Shown piece after piece: positions 15,262-23,834 of a stretch of 64,000 nt of DNA. This stretch comes from Arhodomonas sp052060015. GTDB taxonomy: Bacteria; Pseudomonadota; Gammaproteobacteria; Nitrococcales; Nitrococcaceae. Every line of letters begins with the position of its first letter. The stretch's first letter is position 1. The position numbers and the translations under genes are program-made. The stretch covers positions 248,001-312,000 of the forward strand of contig NZ_JBPODZ010000002.1 in NCBI RefSeq assembly GCF_052060015.1, written 5' to 3'. The notes beneath the pieces are model-generated. The model was not told where the DNA came from and did no database searches. It worked only from the letters and a program-made list of their open reading frames with translations.

Positions 15262-16242
15262 CTATGGCGCCATCCGCCGGTTCCCAGGCAACACTAGCGG
15301 CCCTAGCTGCTCCACCCCGGAGCGGGCGATGAGCGCGTCCAGGAACAGCCGCTCGGCGCGGCCCAGGGTGGCGCGGGGGTTGGTGACCACGTAGATGTCC
15401 ACGGCCGGCGGTTCCTCGTAGGGTGGCAGGCGCCAGAGGAGCTCGTCGCGGACCTCGCGCTCCACCACGTGGATGGGCAGCGGGCCGATGCCGAGACCGG
15501 CGACGATCATCCGGCGCACCTCCTCCAGGTTGGACGAGGTGCCCACCGTCGGCCCCTGCTCGGGTAGCTGGGCGCGCAGCATGGCCACCGGCCGCAGGGC
15601 GTCGGTGAGCTGATCAGTGCGGAAGGAGACGAAGTTCTCGCCGCCGAGATCCTCCAGGGAGAGCCCCCGGCGGCGGAACAGGCGATGGCGCGGCCCGCAG
15701 AAGAAGCCGAAGTGCTCCCGGTAGAGCAACCGGTAATCCAGCCGTGGGTGCTTCTCGTGGACCAGGCAGATGCCGAGGGTGGCCTGCTTGGCCAGTACCG
15801 AGGCGATCACGTGGCTCGACGTGCCGATGTCGATATCCAGGCTCACCTTGGGGTGGCGGGCGTGGAACTCAGCGAGGGTTTCATCCAGCGGCGAGAAGGC
15901 CACATGGCTCGCCATGTGGATGGTGAGGTGGCCGGTGAGCTCGGCACCGTCGTCGTCGAGCAGCTGGCGCAGCCGCCCGATGGAGCCGCAGATCTCCTGG
16001 CACTCGCGATAGAGCACGCTGCCGTGCTCGGTGAGCTCGAAGCGGCCCGGCCCGCGATCGACCAGGCGTTTGCCGAGCTGTTCCTCGAGCCGGCGCAGGG
16101 CGTTGCTCACCGTCGGCTGGCGGTAGAGCAGCCGCTCCGCGGCCCGGGTAATGGAGCCCTCCTGGACGATCACCATGAAGGTGTGCAACAGGTTCCAGTC
16201 GAAACTGCGCCGCGGCTGCTCCTGGCCCTCGGTCTCCGCCAT
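15262..16242 (-). CDS. LysR-type transcriptional regulator of the adjacent ABC transporter operon
   Basis: This is a 326-residue LysR-family regulator. The start at ATG 16242 is supported by GGGGAGGG upstream; a longer frame begins at 16281. The winged HTH is at about 15-75 (FDWNLLHTFMVIVQEGSITRAAERL, then QPTVSNALRRLEEQLGKRLVDR), followed by the two-lobed periplasmic-binding-like effector domain. It is transcribed divergently from the Pot-type ABC operon that begins 171 bp away, with an LTTR-type inverted repeat between them, so it probably controls that operon in response to the imported compound. The effector is unknown. Confidence 0.92.
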   Translation of the reverse strand: MAETEGQEQPRRSFDWNLLHTFMVIVQEGSITRAAERLLYRQPTVSNALRRLEEQLGKRLVDRGPGRFELTEHGSVLYRECQEICGSIGRLRQLLDDDGAELTGHLTIHMASHVAFSPLDETLAEFHARHPKVSLDIDIGTSSHVIASVLAKQATLGICLVHEKHPRLDYRLLYREHFGFFCGPRHRLFRRRGLSLEDLGGENFVSFRTDQLTDALRPVAMLRAQLPEQGPTVGTSSNLEEVRRMIVAGLGIGPLPIHVVEREVRDELLWRLPPYEEPPAVDIYVVTNPRATLGRAERLFLDALIARSGVEQLGPLVLPGNRRMAP

Positions 16243-16271
16243 GCGCCCTCCCCTGCTGGCCAGATCGCAGT

Positions 16272-16286
16272 ATAGCAGCACGCTAT
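16272..16286. promoter_or_regulatory. Candidate LysR binding site (ATAGC-N5-GCTAT)
   Basis: A perfect 5-bp inverted repeat around five bases lies 30 bp upstream of the LysR start, between the divergent LysR gene and the transporter operon, and fits the T-N11-A pattern of LTTR sites. A second imperfect dyad (GCATTTCC ... GGAATGC, about 16292-16319) follows it. Assignment rests on sequence form and position only. Confidence 0.45.
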
Positions 16287-16412
16287 GCGCTGCATTTCCA
16301 TTATCTATTTGCGGAATGCGCTCACAGCGTCTTCACTCAAGGGGTAGTCACCCGGGACGCGCACCCCCGTGGATTTCATAACGACAAGCGCGCCCCAGAC
16401 GGAGGAGAATCC

Positions 16413-17288
16413 ATGACGGCAACGGCTGCAGAGGTCGGGGAGCGGCGGCCGTGGGTGCTGCTGGCACCCGCCCTGACGGCGGTCACCTTTCTGCTGGTGA
16501 TCCCGGTGTGCTTCATCGTGGTGTATTCATTCTGGCTGCGCACGGCCACCGGCGCGGAGCAGGTGGGCTTCTACCTGGACAACTGGCGGGAGGTGCTCTC
16601 CGACCCCTTCTACCGGGACATCCTCTGGCAGACCCTGCGCATCGCCGGCACCTCCACCATCGTCTGCGCGCTGATGGGCTATATCCCCGCCTACTTCATC
16701 GCCTACACGCGCTTCCAGCACAAGGCGTACCTGCTGCTGTTGCTGATGCTGCCGTTCTGGATCAGCTACATCATCCGAACCATGTCGTGGATCAATATCC
16801 TCGGCGTCTCCGGCGCTGTGAACGCCATCCTGCAGTGGGTCGGCATCATCTCCGAACCCATCCAGATGCTCTACAACGAGCCCACGGTGGTGCTAGGGCT
16901 GGTGCACTTCCTGTTGCCGTTCATGATCCTCAACATCTACGTCAGCCTGGACGGCATCGACCGCAGCCTCACCGACGCCGCGAAGTCCCTCGGCTGCACC
17001 GGCTGGCAGGCCTTTCGCGAGGTGACGCTGCCGCTGTCGCTGCCCGGGCTCGCCGCCGGCAGCCTGCTGTGCTTCGTCCTCGGCGCGGGCACCTACATCA
17101 CGCCCATGATCCTCGGCGGCCCGGGCAACGCCATGTTCGCCAACCTGGTCTTCGACGCCATCATCACCCAGCTCAACTGGCCGCTGGGCTCGGCGCTGTC
17201 GCTGGTGCTGCTGGTGCTGCTAGGTGGCCTGGTGATGATCTACACCCGCTACCTGGGCATCGACCAGATCGCCCGGAGCTTCCGGTAG
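16413..17288 (+). CDS. ABC transporter permease, PotB type
   Basis: This is a 291-residue inner-membrane permease of the spermidine/putrescine/2-aminoethylphosphonate importer class. About six hydrophobic segments are visible, the first near residues 14-42 (LLAPALTAVTFLLVIPVCFI). The cytoplasmic EAA loop reads DAAKSLGCTGWQAFREVTLPLSLPG near 188-213, which docks to the ATPase. GGAGGA lies just upstream of ATG 16413. It is the first gene of an operon with a second permease (9-bp gap), a binding protein, an ATPase, an aminotransferase and a BKACE enzyme. Confidence 0.92.
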   Translation: MTATAAEVGERRPWVLLAPALTAVTFLLVIPVCFIVVYSFWLRTATGAEQVGFYLDNWREVLSDPFYRDILWQTLRIAGTSTIVCALMGYIPAYFIAYTRFQHKAYLLLLLMLPFWISYIIRTMSWINILGVSGAVNAILQWVGIISEPIQMLYNEPTVVLGLVHFLLPFMILNIYVSLDGIDRSLTDAAKSLGCTGWQAFREVTLPLSLPGLAAGSLLCFVLGAGTYITPMILGGPGNAMFANLVFDAIITQLNWPLGSALSLVLLVLLGGLVMIYTRYLGIDQIARSFR

Positions 17289-17297
17289 GAGGGCGCC

Positions 17298-18092
17298 ATG
17301 GGTTTCGGCTGGTCGATGATCCGTCTCGGCACCATCCTGGTCTACGGCTTCATGTTCGCGCCGGTGGCGGTGGTGATGCTGCTCTCGTTCAACGCGAGCC
17401 AGTTCGGCAGCTTCCCCATGGAGGGTCTGTCTTTCCGGTGGTTCGTGGCCCTGTGGGAAAACGACGCCATCATCCGCGCCTTCCGGACCTCGCTGATCCT
17501 CGGCGTGCTCACCAGCATCATCTCCACCACCCTGGGGGTGCTGGCGGCGCTGGCCATGGTCCGCCACGACTTCCCGGGCAAGCGGCTGGTTTCCACGGCG
17601 CTGGTCGCGCCCATCCTGGTGCCGGAGGTGGTGCTGGCGGTGGCACTGCTGCTGTTCCTGCAGTTCCTGGAGGTGCCCAAGAGCTTCCCCATGCTCCTCG
17701 CCGGCCACGTGATCTTCACCCTGCCCTTCGTGGTGCTGGTAGTGCAGGCGCGGTTGGTGGGCATCCGCAAGGAATACGAGGACGCCGCCATGAGCCTGGG
17801 GGCGAGCCCCATTCAGACCTTTTTCCAGATCACACTGCCGCTGATGCTGCCGGCGGTACTCGCGGGGATGCTGTTCAGCTTCACCATCTCCTTCGACGAT
17901 ATCACCGGCACCCTGTTCTGGAAGCCCGGGGGCGTGGAGACCGTGCCTACGCAGATCTTCTCGATGCTGCGCAACTCCATCAGCCCCGAGATCAACGCCC
18001 TGGGCACCGTCATGGTCCTGATCACTGTGGCCTTGCCACTGACCGGCGCGGCCCTGGCCCGGCGGCTGGCCTCGCGTATGCGGGGAAACTGA
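17298..18092 (+). CDS. ABC transporter permease, PotC type
   Basis: This second permease has 264 residues with about six membrane segments. The N-terminal FAPVAVVMLLSFNAS is typical of PotC-type subunits, and the EAA loop DAAMSLGASPIQTFFQITLPLMLP lies near 158-181. It pairs with the permease encoded 9 bp upstream to form the heterodimeric channel. Its TISFDDITGTLFW segment corresponds to a conserved region of polyamine-type permeases. It is 52 bp before the binding-protein gene. Confidence 0.92.
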   Translation: MGFGWSMIRLGTILVYGFMFAPVAVVMLLSFNASQFGSFPMEGLSFRWFVALWENDAIIRAFRTSLILGVLTSIISTTLGVLAALAMVRHDFPGKRLVSTALVAPILVPEVVLAVALLLFLQFLEVPKSFPMLLAGHVIFTLPFVVLVVQARLVGIRKEYEDAAMSLGASPIQTFFQITLPLMLPAVLAGMLFSFTISFDDITGTLFWKPGGVETVPTQIFSMLRNSISPEINALGTVMVLITVALPLTGAALARRLASRMRGN

Positions 18093-18144
18093 GCAACAAG
18101 CGACAAGACGCCCGGCACTACGGGACCCACAAAGGAGACGAGCG

Positions 18145-19299
18145 ATGGACGACACAACCCGCTATCAGCGCCTGCTGGCGCGCTATCGTAACGGCGACAT
18201 CGATCGCCGCGAATTCCTGAAGCTGCTCGGTTTGGCGGGCATGGCCGCCGGCGTGGTCGGCGGCCCCCTGGGTCTGCTCACCCCCCGCCAGGCCAAGGCC
18301 GCGGTGGAGCAGGTCCGCTTCGACGGCTGGGGCGGCGTGGTCTCGGAGGCCTTCCGGGAATACGCCTTCAAACCGTACACCGAGGCCACCGGCATCGAGG
18401 TAGTGGACGGCACCTTCGGCGGCGCCGACGAATACCTGGCCCGGGTGCGCTCGAGCCAGCCCGGCGAGTTCAACATCGCCCACCTCTCCGGGGTGTTCGA
18501 CTACGCCCGCTACCACAATCTGGACCTTTCCACGACGCTGAACGAGGGCAACATCCCCAACCTGGAGCTGGTGATCGACACCCTCCAGGAACCCTTCCGC
18601 CGCATCACCGATGGCCGGCTCTCGGCGGTGCCCTACGACTACGGCACCACCGGTATCGCCTACAACCGCAAGCACATCAGCGACGAGGAGGCCCAGGAGA
18701 AAGGCGCGCGGCTGCTCATCGACGAGCAGTACAAGGGCAAGATCGGCGGCTGGAGCGAGTGGAAGACCCGGATCTGGTACGCCGCCCTGCAGACCGGCCA
18801 GGACCCGAACAACATCGAGGACATCGACGCGGTCTGGGAGACCCTGCGCGAGCACCGCGACCTGCTGCTCAAGTACTGGGGCTCCGGGGCCGAGCTCATG
18901 AGCCTGCTCGCCGAGGAGGAGATCTACGTCACCGAGGGCTGGTCCGGGCGCATCCGCGCGCTGCAGGACCAAGGCCATGACATCGGCTACCTGGACCCGC
19001 CCGGCGGCCTCGCCTGGCAGGAGTGCCTGTTCGTGATCAAGGGCAGCCCGATGGCGGAGTGCGAGGAGCTGCTCAACTTCATGCTGGAACCGGAAGTGGC
19101 CATCGCGGTGGCCGAGGGCCAGAACTACCCGCCGGCGCTCGATCCCACCAAGGTGGATCTGGGCGAGAAGGTGCCGACCCTGCCGGCCTTCGACCCGACG
19201 GGCACGCTCTCCGAGCTCAACTTCTTCGACCCCGCCTACTGGAACAGCAATGAGGGCGAGTGGTCGAAGGAGTTCGGCCGCATCCAGCGGGGCTACTAA
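18145..19299 (+). CDS. ABC transporter substrate-binding protein, PotD/PotF-like, Tat-type signal
   Basis: This is a 384-residue periplasmic solute-binding protein of the spermidine/putrescine class. The leader has a twin-arginine-like motif DRREFLKLLG at about 21-30, a hydrophobic core and cleavage near AKAA (about 51), so export is probably by Tat as a folded protein. The mature part has DGWGG near its start, YDYGTTGIAYN near 166-176 and WSGRIRAL near 267-274, as in this family. The acidic ligand-recognition residues of PotD could not be mapped with confidence, so the ligand is open: polyamine-like or another amino compound. Confidence 0.9.
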   Translation: MDDTTRYQRLLARYRNGDIDRREFLKLLGLAGMAAGVVGGPLGLLTPRQAKAAVEQVRFDGWGGVVSEAFREYAFKPYTEATGIEVVDGTFGGADEYLARVRSSQPGEFNIAHLSGVFDYARYHNLDLSTTLNEGNIPNLELVIDTLQEPFRRITDGRLSAVPYDYGTTGIAYNRKHISDEEAQEKGARLLIDEQYKGKIGGWSEWKTRIWYAALQTGQDPNNIEDIDAVWETLREHRDLLLKYWGSGAELMSLLAEEEIYVTEGWSGRIRALQDQGHDIGYLDPPGGLAWQECLFVIKGSPMAECEELLNFMLEPEVAIAVAEGQNYPPALDPTKVDLGEKVPTLPAFDPTGTLSELNFFDPAYWNSNEGEWSKEFGRIQRGY

Positions 19300-19318
19300 G
19301 CGGATGGGGGAGCAGCGC

Positions 19319-20428
19319 ATGAGTGACAGGACGAACGCGGTGGAGCTCCGGGGTGTGGCCAAGCACTTCGGGGACTTCACCGCCCTGCGCCGCAGCAATC
19401 TCGACGTGCCCGACGGGAGCTTTGTCACCTTCCTCGGGCCCTCCGGCTGCGGCAAGACCACCACGTTGCGAATGATCGCCGGGCTGCTCGACCCGAGCGA
19501 GGGCGACATCCTGGTCAAGGGCCGACGCATCAACGACGTGCCCATCCACCGTCGCAACCTGGGGTTGGTATTCCAGAACTATGCGTTGTTCCCCCACAAG
19601 AACATCTTCGACAACGTCGCCTTTGGTCTGAAGTACCGGAAGGTCAGCCGCGACGAGGCGAAGAAACGCGTACGCGACGCCCTGGCGCTAGTACGTCTGC
19701 CGGACGTGGAGGACCGCCTTCCCATCCAGCTCTCCGGCGGCCAGCAGCAGCGCATCGCCCTGGCCCGGGCCATTGTCATCCAGCCGGACGTGCTGCTCCT
19801 CGACGAGCCGCTCTCCGCCCTGGACGCCAACCTCCGCGAGGAAATGCGCGTGGAATTAAAGCGCATCCAGCGCGAGCTCGGCATCGCCACCATCTTCGTC
19901 ACCCACGACCAGTCCGAGGCGCTCGCCATGTCGGACAAGGTAGTGGTCATGAACCACGGCCTCATCGAGCAGGAAGGCAGCCCGGAACAGGTCTACAACG
20001 AGCCCGCCACGGCGTTCGTGGCCGGCTTCCTCGGCCATTCCAACATCCTCTCCGGCCGGGTGGTCGGCGACGAGGATGGGCTGGTTCGGGTCCGGCTGGA
20101 GGACGCCGACATGGAGATCCTCGCCCACACCCGCGACGGCCGGCCGCGCCCCGAGGGCGAGCCGGTGCGCCTGGTGCTACGCGCCGAGCGCCTACGCCTG
20201 GCCGAGCACCATGACGGCGAACCCGGGCACACCGTGCTCGACGGCCGCGTCGATACCGTGGACTATCAGGGCCAGCTCGCCCGCTATTTCCTGACCTCCG
20301 GCGGGATCACCCTGCAGGCCATCAACCCCCTCGACCGCCGCCCCTATCCCGAGGGGACCAACGTGCAGATCCGCATACGCGCCCAGGACTGCGTCGTCCT
20401 CGACGGCCACAGCGACGAACCCGCCTAG
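19319..20428 (+). CDS. ABC transporter ATP-binding protein, PotA type
   Basis: This is a 369-residue importer ATPase. It has Walker A GPSGCGKTT (about 42-50), Q-loop VFQNYALFPH, signature LSGGQQQR, Walker B VLLLDEPLSALD and the switch VTHDQSEA, followed by a C-terminal TOBE-type domain (about 250-365). ATG 19319 is chosen because GGGGGAG lies 8 bases upstream; an in-frame ATG at 19304 is less well placed. It energises the permease pair encoded upstream. The gene is 18 bp before the aminotransferase gene, which supports a single transcript. Confidence 0.93.
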   Translation: MSDRTNAVELRGVAKHFGDFTALRRSNLDVPDGSFVTFLGPSGCGKTTTLRMIAGLLDPSEGDILVKGRRINDVPIHRRNLGLVFQNYALFPHKNIFDNVAFGLKYRKVSRDEAKKRVRDALALVRLPDVEDRLPIQLSGGQQQRIALARAIVIQPDVLLLDEPLSALDANLREEMRVELKRIQRELGIATIFVTHDQSEALAMSDKVVVMNHGLIEQEGSPEQVYNEPATAFVAGFLGHSNILSGRVVGDEDGLVRVRLEDADMEILAHTRDGRPRPEGEPVRLVLRAERLRLAEHHDGEPGHTVLDGRVDTVDYQGQLARYFLTSGGITLQAINPLDRRPYPEGTNVQIRIRAQDCVVLDGHSDEPA

Positions 20429-20446
20429 AACGAGGAACCTGCAGTA

Positions 20447-21796
20447 ATGAGCGCCGAGACCGCACAACGACCGCCGACCCATCTGTTCTACCAGTCCCGC
20501 CAGCGCCGGCCGCTACTCGACCGCGCCGAGGGCATCTACATGTGGGACGTGGAGGGACGGCGCTACATCGACGGCTGCTCCGGGGCCATGGTCAGTAACA
20601 TCGGCCATTCCAATCCCCGGGTTCTGGCGGCCATGAACGAGCAAATGCAGCGGGCCACCTTCGGCTACCGCCTGCATTTCGAGAACGCCCCGGCGGAGAC
20701 CCTGGCCACCCGCGTCGCCGCCGCCATGCCCGAGGGCATGGACCGGGTGTTCTTCGTCTCCGGTGGCTCGGAGTCCGTGGAGAGCTGCATCAAGCTCGCC
20801 CGGCAGTACGCCCTGGCCACCGGCCGCGGGCAGCGCTACAAGGTGATCTCCCGCTATCCGAGCTACCACGGCGCCACCCTGGGGGCTCTGGCACTGACCG
20901 GTTACACCCCCATGACCGCCCCCTTCGCGCCGATGATGCAGGAGTCGCCCAAGATCCCGGCGCCCACCTGCCACCTCGACCACGACGGGCTCACCATGGA
21001 CGAGCGTGGCCGCCGCTACGCCGATATGCTCGAGGACGAAATCCTGCGCCAGGGCCCGGAGACGGTGCTCGCCTTCATCATGGAACCCGTAGGCGGCGCC
21101 GCCACGGGCGCCCTGGTGGCACCGGACAGCTACTACCCCCGGGTGCGCGAGATCTGCGACCGCTACGGCGTGCTGCTCATCCACGACGAGGTGATGTCGG
21201 GCGCCGGCCGCACCGGGCGGTTCCTGGCCTCGGAGCACTGGGACGTCATCCCCGATCTCATCGCCCTGTCCAAGGGCTTCGCCGCGGGCTATGCCCCCCT
21301 GGGGGCGATGGTGGCCCCCGGTTGGATGGTGGAACCGGTGCTCGATGCCGGGGGTTTCATCCACGGCTATACCTACGCCGGTAACCCACTGGCCTGCGCC
21401 GCCGGCCTCGCCGTGCTCGACGAGATCGAGAACCAGGGGCTGGTGGCCAACGCCGCGGAAATGGGCGAGCTGCTAAAGGAACGTCTCACCGGGCTGAAGG
21501 AGCGCTTCCCCTTCATCGGTGATGTTCGCGGCAAGGGGTTGCTGCTGGCCATGGAGCTGGTGGCGGATCGGCAGACCATGGCGCCATTCCCCCCCGAGGG
21601 GATGGCCTCGCCACAGCTGGTGGAGCTCGCCTACGAACGCGGGCTGATCCTCTACTGGCGCCGCAGCCGCGGCGGTTACCGCGGCGACCACGTAATGGTC
21701 TGCCCGCCACTGACCGTCACCGCCGGGCAGATCGACGAGATCATGGAACCACTCACCGACGCCCTTTCCGAACTGGCGCGGAGGCTCAACCCATGA
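20447..21796 (+). CDS. Class III PLP-dependent aminotransferase
   Basis: This is a 449-residue fold-type I aminotransferase (omega/beta-amino acid, GABA or diamine class). Visible are the phosphate-binding SGGSES (105-110), Tyr/His in SYHG (139-142), Asp247 in IHDEVM, which pairs with the PLP ring nitrogen, and the Schiff-base lysine Lys276 in ALSKGFAAGY. The length is standard. Encoded directly after a Pot-type transporter and before a beta-keto-acid cleavage enzyme, it probably removes the amino group of the imported compound to give a beta-keto acid or aldehyde. The exact substrate cannot be read from sequence. Confidence 0.92.
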   Translation: MSAETAQRPPTHLFYQSRQRRPLLDRAEGIYMWDVEGRRYIDGCSGAMVSNIGHSNPRVLAAMNEQMQRATFGYRLHFENAPAETLATRVAAAMPEGMDRVFFVSGGSESVESCIKLARQYALATGRGQRYKVISRYPSYHGATLGALALTGYTPMTAPFAPMMQESPKIPAPTCHLDHDGLTMDERGRRYADMLEDEILRQGPETVLAFIMEPVGGAATGALVAPDSYYPRVREICDRYGVLLIHDEVMSGAGRTGRFLASEHWDVIPDLIALSKGFAAGYAPLGAMVAPGWMVEPVLDAGGFIHGYTYAGNPLACAAGLAVLDEIENQGLVANAAEMGELLKERLTGLKERFPFIGDVRGKGLLLAMELVADRQTMAPFPPEGMASPQLVELAYERGLILYWRRSRGGYRGDHVMVCPPLTVTAGQIDEIMEPLTDALSELARRLNP

Positions 21797-21808
21797 CCCC
21801 CTATCCAT

Positions 21809-21883
21809 GTAGGGCGCATGGAGCGAAGCGCAATGCGCCGCGGCCCCCTGCGGATTCCGGCCTTCGGCCTTCATCCGTCCTAC
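21809..21883. repeat. REP-like palindromic extragenic element
   Basis: This 75-bp element has inverted ends (GTAGGGCGCAT at 21809, ATCCGTCCTAC at 21883; 9 of 11 pair). Inside are the nested dyad GGCGCAT...ATGCGCC and a GGCC-TTC-GGCC hairpin. The opening, GTAGGG...GAGCGAAGCGCAATGCGCC, resembles a class of short palindromic repeats scattered between genes in many gammaproteobacteria. It sits between the aminotransferase and BKACE genes and could attenuate or stabilise the transcript there. Confidence 0.6.
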
Positions 21884-21938
21884 TCCGCCATTCCAGGGCC
21901 GCAGGCCCAACCCCCCGTTCGACGGTTGGAGGCAAACC

Positions 21939-22874
21939 GTGACACGCAAGGTCATCATCACCTGCGCGGTGACCGGGTCGGTGCACACGCCGACCATGAG
22001 CGAATACCTGCCCATCACCCCGGAGCAAATCGCTGAACAGGCCATCGGCGCCGCCGAGGCGGGCGCCGCCGTGCTCCATCTCCACGCCCGCAACCCCGAG
22101 GATGGCCGGCCCACTCCGGACCCCGAGGTGTTCATGCGCTTCCTGCCCCGTATCCGCGAGGCCACGGACGCGGTGGTGAACATCTCCACCGGCGGTGGCA
22201 TGCCCATGACCGTGGATCAGCGCATGGAGGCCGCGGTGCGCGCCGAACCGGAGATGGCCTCGCTGAACATGGGCACCATGAACTTCGGCCTCTACCCGGC
22301 GCTGTCGCGCTACTCCGAGGCGGACTGGAAATACGACTGGGAACCGGCGTTCCTGGAATCCAGCCGGGATTTCGTATTCAAGAACACCTTTTCCGACATC
22401 GAGACCCTGCTCCACCGACTGGGCGAGGGCTGCGGGACGCGCTTCGAGTTCGAGTGCTACGACGTTGGCCATCTCTACACCCTCGCCCACTTCCTCGAGC
22501 GCGGGCTGGTGAAACCGCCGCTTTTCGTGCAGTTCGTCCTGGGCATCCTGGGTGGCATCGGGCCGGACCCCGAGCAGCTCGCCCACATGAAGCGCACCGC
22601 CGACAAGCTCTTCGGCGATGCCTACCGATTCTCTGTGCTCGGTGCCGGCCGCCACCAGGTCCCCCTGGCGAGCATGGGCGCGGCCATGGGGGGTAACGTC
22701 CGCGTCGGGCTGGAGGACAACCTATTCCTCGACAAGGGGGTACTGGCCGGCAGCAACGCCGAGCAGGTGCAGCGCATCCGCCAGGTCCTCGACGGTCTCG
22801 GCCTGGAGGTAGCCACCCCTGCCGAGGCCCGCGAAATGCTGGCACTCAAGGGCGCGGATCGGGTGGCCTTCTAG
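21939..22874 (+). CDS. BKACE family beta-keto acid cleavage enzyme (DUF849)
   Basis: This is a 311-residue TIM-barrel enzyme of the family of 3-keto-5-aminohexanoate cleavage enzyme. Family members use acetyl-CoA and a beta-keto acid to give acetoacetate and a new acyl-CoA. Zn ligands His47 and His49 (HLHAR), the NISTGGG loop (81-87), FECYDVGH (171-178), an Arg in LGAGRHQ (near 238) and GLEDN with Glu259-Asp260 are all present. The start is GTG 21939, preceded by GGAGG with good spacing. It follows the aminotransferase gene by 142 bp containing a REP-like element, and the two probably act in sequence. Substrate subclass is not determinable here. Confidence 0.92.
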   Translation: MTRKVIITCAVTGSVHTPTMSEYLPITPEQIAEQAIGAAEAGAAVLHLHARNPEDGRPTPDPEVFMRFLPRIREATDAVVNISTGGGMPMTVDQRMEAAVRAEPEMASLNMGTMNFGLYPALSRYSEADWKYDWEPAFLESSRDFVFKNTFSDIETLLHRLGEGCGTRFEFECYDVGHLYTLAHFLERGLVKPPLFVQFVLGILGGIGPDPEQLAHMKRTADKLFGDAYRFSVLGAGRHQVPLASMGAAMGGNVRVGLEDNLFLDKGVLAGSNAEQVQRIRQVLDGLGLEVATPAEAREMLALKGADRVAF

Positions 22875-22881
22875 CGCGGAC

Positions 22882-23688
22882 TCAGCCGAAGCGGAAGGCG
22901 GACTGAGCGCTGCCGAGCACCCGGTCCTGAAACACAACGGCACCCGGATCCTCCCCGCCGGCGCCGGCCACCACGTGCAGCGGTAGCAGGTGTTCCTCGC
23001 GGGGATGGGAGGCACGCCCGCCGGGGGCATCGGCCCAAGCGACGAGCCGGCGCTGGCGCTCCGCCGCCGGGGCGGTGACCGCATCGCCGAGCCACTCATC
23101 GAAGCGCACGGAGTCCGCGTCGAGACCGCTATTGTCCCAGCGGAACCGGCGCATGTTGTGGAAGCTCATGCCGCTGCCCACCAACCACACGTCCTCGTCC
23201 CGCAGGGCCTCCAGCGCCCGGCCCGCGGCGATATGCTCCGCCGGATCCATGCCCGCGCGCAGGGAAAGCTCCACCACCGGGATATCCGCCTCCGGATCGA
23301 TGAGTTTGAAGGGGATGAACACCCCGTGATCCAGTCCCCGTTCGCGCTCCACCGCCCCCGGCAGGCCGGCATCCTCCAGCAACTCGCGCACGCGCTCCGC
23401 CAGCTCCGGCTCGCCCGCGGCCGGCCAGGTGAGCTCATAGGTATGCGCCGGGAAACCGTAATAATCGAACAGCAGCGACGGTGCGGCCTGGGCGTTCACC
23501 GTGAACGCCGACGCCTCCCAGTGGGCGGAGACCACCACCACCGCCGCTGGCCGGCGCGGCAGCTCCGCCATCAACCCGCGCAACCACGCGGCCATGCGGT
23601 CCCAGGCATCCGGCGGATCCCACTCCATGAAGAAGCAGGGCCCGCCGCCGTGGGGGATGAAATGAGTGGGCATTGGTTTCAGCATCAT
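22882..23688 (-). CDS. DODA-type (LigB-like) extradiol ring-opening dioxygenase
   Basis: This is a 268-residue non-haem Fe(II) dioxygenase of the 4,5-DOPA dioxygenase/YgiD type, which opens catechol rings or related substrates. Candidate metal and acid-base histidines are in HGGGP (near 13), SAHWEA, LDHGVFIPF and SFHNMRRF. ATG 23688 (with ATG 23685 next to it) is chosen because GAGGCGGA lies upstream; the frame continues to 23838 without family similarity. It is convergent with the BKACE gene, 7 bp apart, and has no clear partner. The substrate is unknown. Confidence 0.88.
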   Translation of the reverse strand: MMLKPMPTHFIPHGGGPCFFMEWDPPDAWDRMAAWLRGLMAELPRRPAAVVVVSAHWEASAFTVNAQAAPSLLFDYYGFPAHTYELTWPAAGEPELAERVRELLEDAGLPGAVERERGLDHGVFIPFKLIDPEADIPVVELSLRAGMDPAEHIAAGRALEALRDEDVWLVGSGMSFHNMRRFRWDNSGLDADSVRFDEWLGDAVTAPAAERQRRLVAWADAPGGRASHPREEHLLPLHVVAGAGGEDPGAVVFQDRVLGSAQSAFRFG

Positions 23689-23834
23689 TCCGCCTCGTCG
23701 TTGCGATACCGATAGCGTCCCATACCGGCACCGATGCGGTAAGCCACCGTTCATGCACAACATTGTTGCTGTCGCGAGAACACAAGTACGCCAACGTCCC
23801 ACCGAATGGTGCGTGTTCGGGGACGATCGATTGC

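Noticed and set aside
16451..18220. 589-codon plus-strand frame across the two permease genes
   Set aside because: It overlaps two well-supported permeases in another frame and is His/Arg/Gly-rich without domains.
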